Source: T1Sed10-7 sp041686695 (lineage in GTDB: Bacteria > Actinomycetota > Nitriliruptoria > Nitriliruptorales > Nitriliruptoraceae). Taken from it: DNA of 15,749 nucleotides. The notes under the pieces are model-generated. The model did not search any database. It was not told where the DNA came from and saw nothing but the letters and a program-made list of their open reading frames with translations. A program made the position numbers and the translations under genes. The stretch is from positions 1-15,749 of the forward strand of contig JAWLDJ010000048.1 of NCBI GenBank assembly GCA_041686695.1, written 5' to 3'. Every line of letters starts with the position of its first letter. Position 1 is the stretch's first letter. Positions 15,092 to 15,749 of the stretch are shown in pieces.

Positions 15092-15131
15092 CACCCCCGC
15101 ACGCCCTGACACCGACGCCGAGGAGCGCCGC

Positions 15132-15614
15132 GTGAGCGACGTCCCGTTCGATCCGTCCGCCGCTGCCGATCTCGGTGGCCAGCGGGAGCCCTCACAGGAG
15201 GAGATCCAGGCCTACCTGTCCCAGCTGCGGGAAGCGCCGGTCGACCAGGTGCTCGCCGAGGTCGTCAACGCGCTGCTCAACGCCGCACAGGTCAAGGTCG
15301 GTCGCCGCGATGGCCGGTTGCTGATCGACACCGTCGGCGCGGTCACCGACACGGTGCGCGGTCACGTGCCGGAGGAGCTGACCACCCAGCTCGAGCAGGC
15401 GCTGACCCAGCTGCGGATGGCCCAGGTCGAGGGCGAGCAGCAGGTCGCCCAGGCGGCCGCGGGCGGGCAGCAGGAGTCCGGCGACCTGGCCACCGACCCC
15501 GGACAGGACGAGGCGTCGACGGCCGCACCGGAGGCCGGGACCACCAGCCAGCCACCCCAGCAGCCGCCGGCGGGGGGCGACGCCGCCTCGCGGTTGTGGG
15601 TCCCCGGCCGCTGA
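15132..15614 (+). CDS. Conserved protein of unknown function, DUF1844-like
   Basis: 160 residues, predicted cytoplasmic, with no signal peptide or membrane segment. Residues about 20-100 look like a compact helical domain: SQEEIQAYLSQLREAPVDQV, then VNALLNAAQVKVG, then DGRLLIDTVGAVTDTVRGHVP and LTTQLEQALTQLRMAQV. This layout (helix, A-x-x-K-x-G, paired Asp/Arg, L-I-D, closing LR helix) resembles DUF1844 proteins, which in some actinobacteria sit just upstream of infC, but I match it by pattern only. The rest (about 103-160) is low complexity, rich in Gln, Ala, Gly and Pro. The start is firm: AGGAG at 15121-15125 is 6 bases before the GTG. No function is known. It has its own divergent promoter region shared with hisE. 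Confidence 0.85.
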   Translation: MSDVPFDPSAAADLGGQREPSQEEIQAYLSQLREAPVDQVLAEVVNALLNAAQVKVGRRDGRLLIDTVGAVTDTVRGHVPEELTTQLEQALTQLRMAQVEGEQQVAQAAAGGQQESGDLATDPGQDEASTAAPEAGTTSQPPQQPPAGGDAASRLWVPGR

Positions 15615-15639
15615 CCGGCCGGCGCCGCGGCAGGGGTGC

Positions 15640-15645
15640 TACCCT
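15640..15645 (+). promoter_or_regulatory. Possible -10 box near the right edge
   Basis: TACCCT fits TANNNT and lies 26 bases after the previous stop codon and 24 bases before the GTG at 15669. It suggests a new transcript starting at about 15652 and leaving the window. No -35 hexamer is clear. Confidence 0.35.
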
Positions 15646-15668
15646 CGCCCATCGGTCGCCGCCCGCGG

Positions 15669-15749
15669 GTGGGCAGCACGGCACCAGCGCGGACCACCAC
15701 CGAAGACGCGACCACCGAAGGCGCGACCACCGAAGACGCGACCACCGAA
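15669..15749 (+). CDS. Candidate 5' end of a gene with (D/G)ATTE repeats, cut by window
   Basis: The frame from GTG 15669 is open to the end of the window for 27 codons. It reads MGSTAPARTTTEDATTEG, then two further ATTE blocks. The 15-base repeat period is a multiple of three and the only difference between units is one Asp/Gly codon, which suits a coding repeat. Against it: no Shine-Dalgarno precedes the GTG, and only the start of the gene would be visible. If the neighbour is a true DUF1844 gene, infC with a low-complexity N-terminal extension is a possible identity, but nothing of IF-3 itself can be seen. It may equally be untranslated leader. Confidence 0.35.
   Translation, partial: MGSTAPARTTTEDATTEGATTEDATTE
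15705..15749 (+). repeat. Three 15-bp tandem repeats at the window edge
   Basis: The unit GACGCGACCACCGAA occurs at 15705-15719, 15720-15734 (second base G instead of A) and 15735-15749. A partial unit, ACCACCGAA, lies at 15696-15704. The array may continue beyond the window. The reverse strand is also open through it (Val/Ser/Ala-rich), but has no gene-like support. Confidence 0.9.

Noticed and set aside
15604..15622. Short GC inverted repeat (CCGGCC ... GGCCGG) around the stop of the DUF1844-like gene
   Set aside because: A 6-bp stem made of self-complementary CCGG runs, with no T-tract, is common by chance in this composition; not called as a terminator.
1..15749. Defence islands, mobile elements, CRISPR arrays, tRNA or phage genes
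   Set aside because: I looked for repeats with spacers, transposase or integrase motifs and tRNA-like cloverleafs and saw none. The region is ordinary core chromosome apart from the points listed.

Overview
The window is a strongly GC-rich stretch of bacterial chromosome. It is almost entirely coding, with mostly GTG starts and G/C-rich third codon positions. It looks like Actinomycetota. The HisE and HisG proteins resemble mycobacterial ones, PriA has the decayed helicase core typical of that phylum, a HelD-type RNA-polymerase-associated ATPase is present, and the gene order metK-priA-def-fmt-rsmB-rpe-ribD-ribE-ribBA-ribH follows the actinobacterial arrangement as I recall it. No single gene fixes the class; a deep-branching actinobacterial lineage is possible but is a guess.

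Plus strand, 1-6059: metK (5' end cut off by the window), priA, def, fmt and rsmB. These are methionine and S-adenosylmethionine (SAM), translation-initiation and rRNA-modification housekeeping genes. MetK makes SAM, RsmB uses it to methylate 16S rRNA, Fmt formylates initiator Met-tRNA, and Def removes the formyl group from new proteins.

Plus strand, 6145-13774: after a short leader with a promoter-like TACGCT box comes a very compact run of rpe, a receiver-GGDEF response regulator, ribD, ribE, ribBA, ribH and a HelD-like ATPase. RibBA uses GTP and ribulose 5-phosphate (which Rpe interconverts with xylulose 5-phosphate). RibD, RibH and RibE complete riboflavin. Most junctions are 4-base GTGA overlaps in which every downstream protein begins Met-Ser. 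The single apparent gap, between the regulator and ribD, is bridged exactly by a 13-codon frame with GTGA overlaps at both ends.

Minus strand, 15003-13806: hisE and hisG, steps 2 and 1 of histidine synthesis, convergent with the helD-like gene. A short divergent promoter region separates hisE from the last complete plus-strand gene, a DUF1844-like conserved protein of unknown function (15132-15614).

At 15615-15749 there is a promoter-like TACCCT box and an open frame starting at 15669. It runs off the window through three 15-base tandem repeats that would encode (D/G)ATTE.

I found no tRNA, rRNA, CRISPR array, insertion sequence, phage gene, attachment site or origin. There is no intergenic stretch over 300 bases; the longest is about 128 bases. 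This is mainly a core housekeeping region. The points worth following up are the signalling gene and the HelD-like gene wired into the riboflavin operon, the bridging micro-ORF, and the repeat-containing frame at the right edge.
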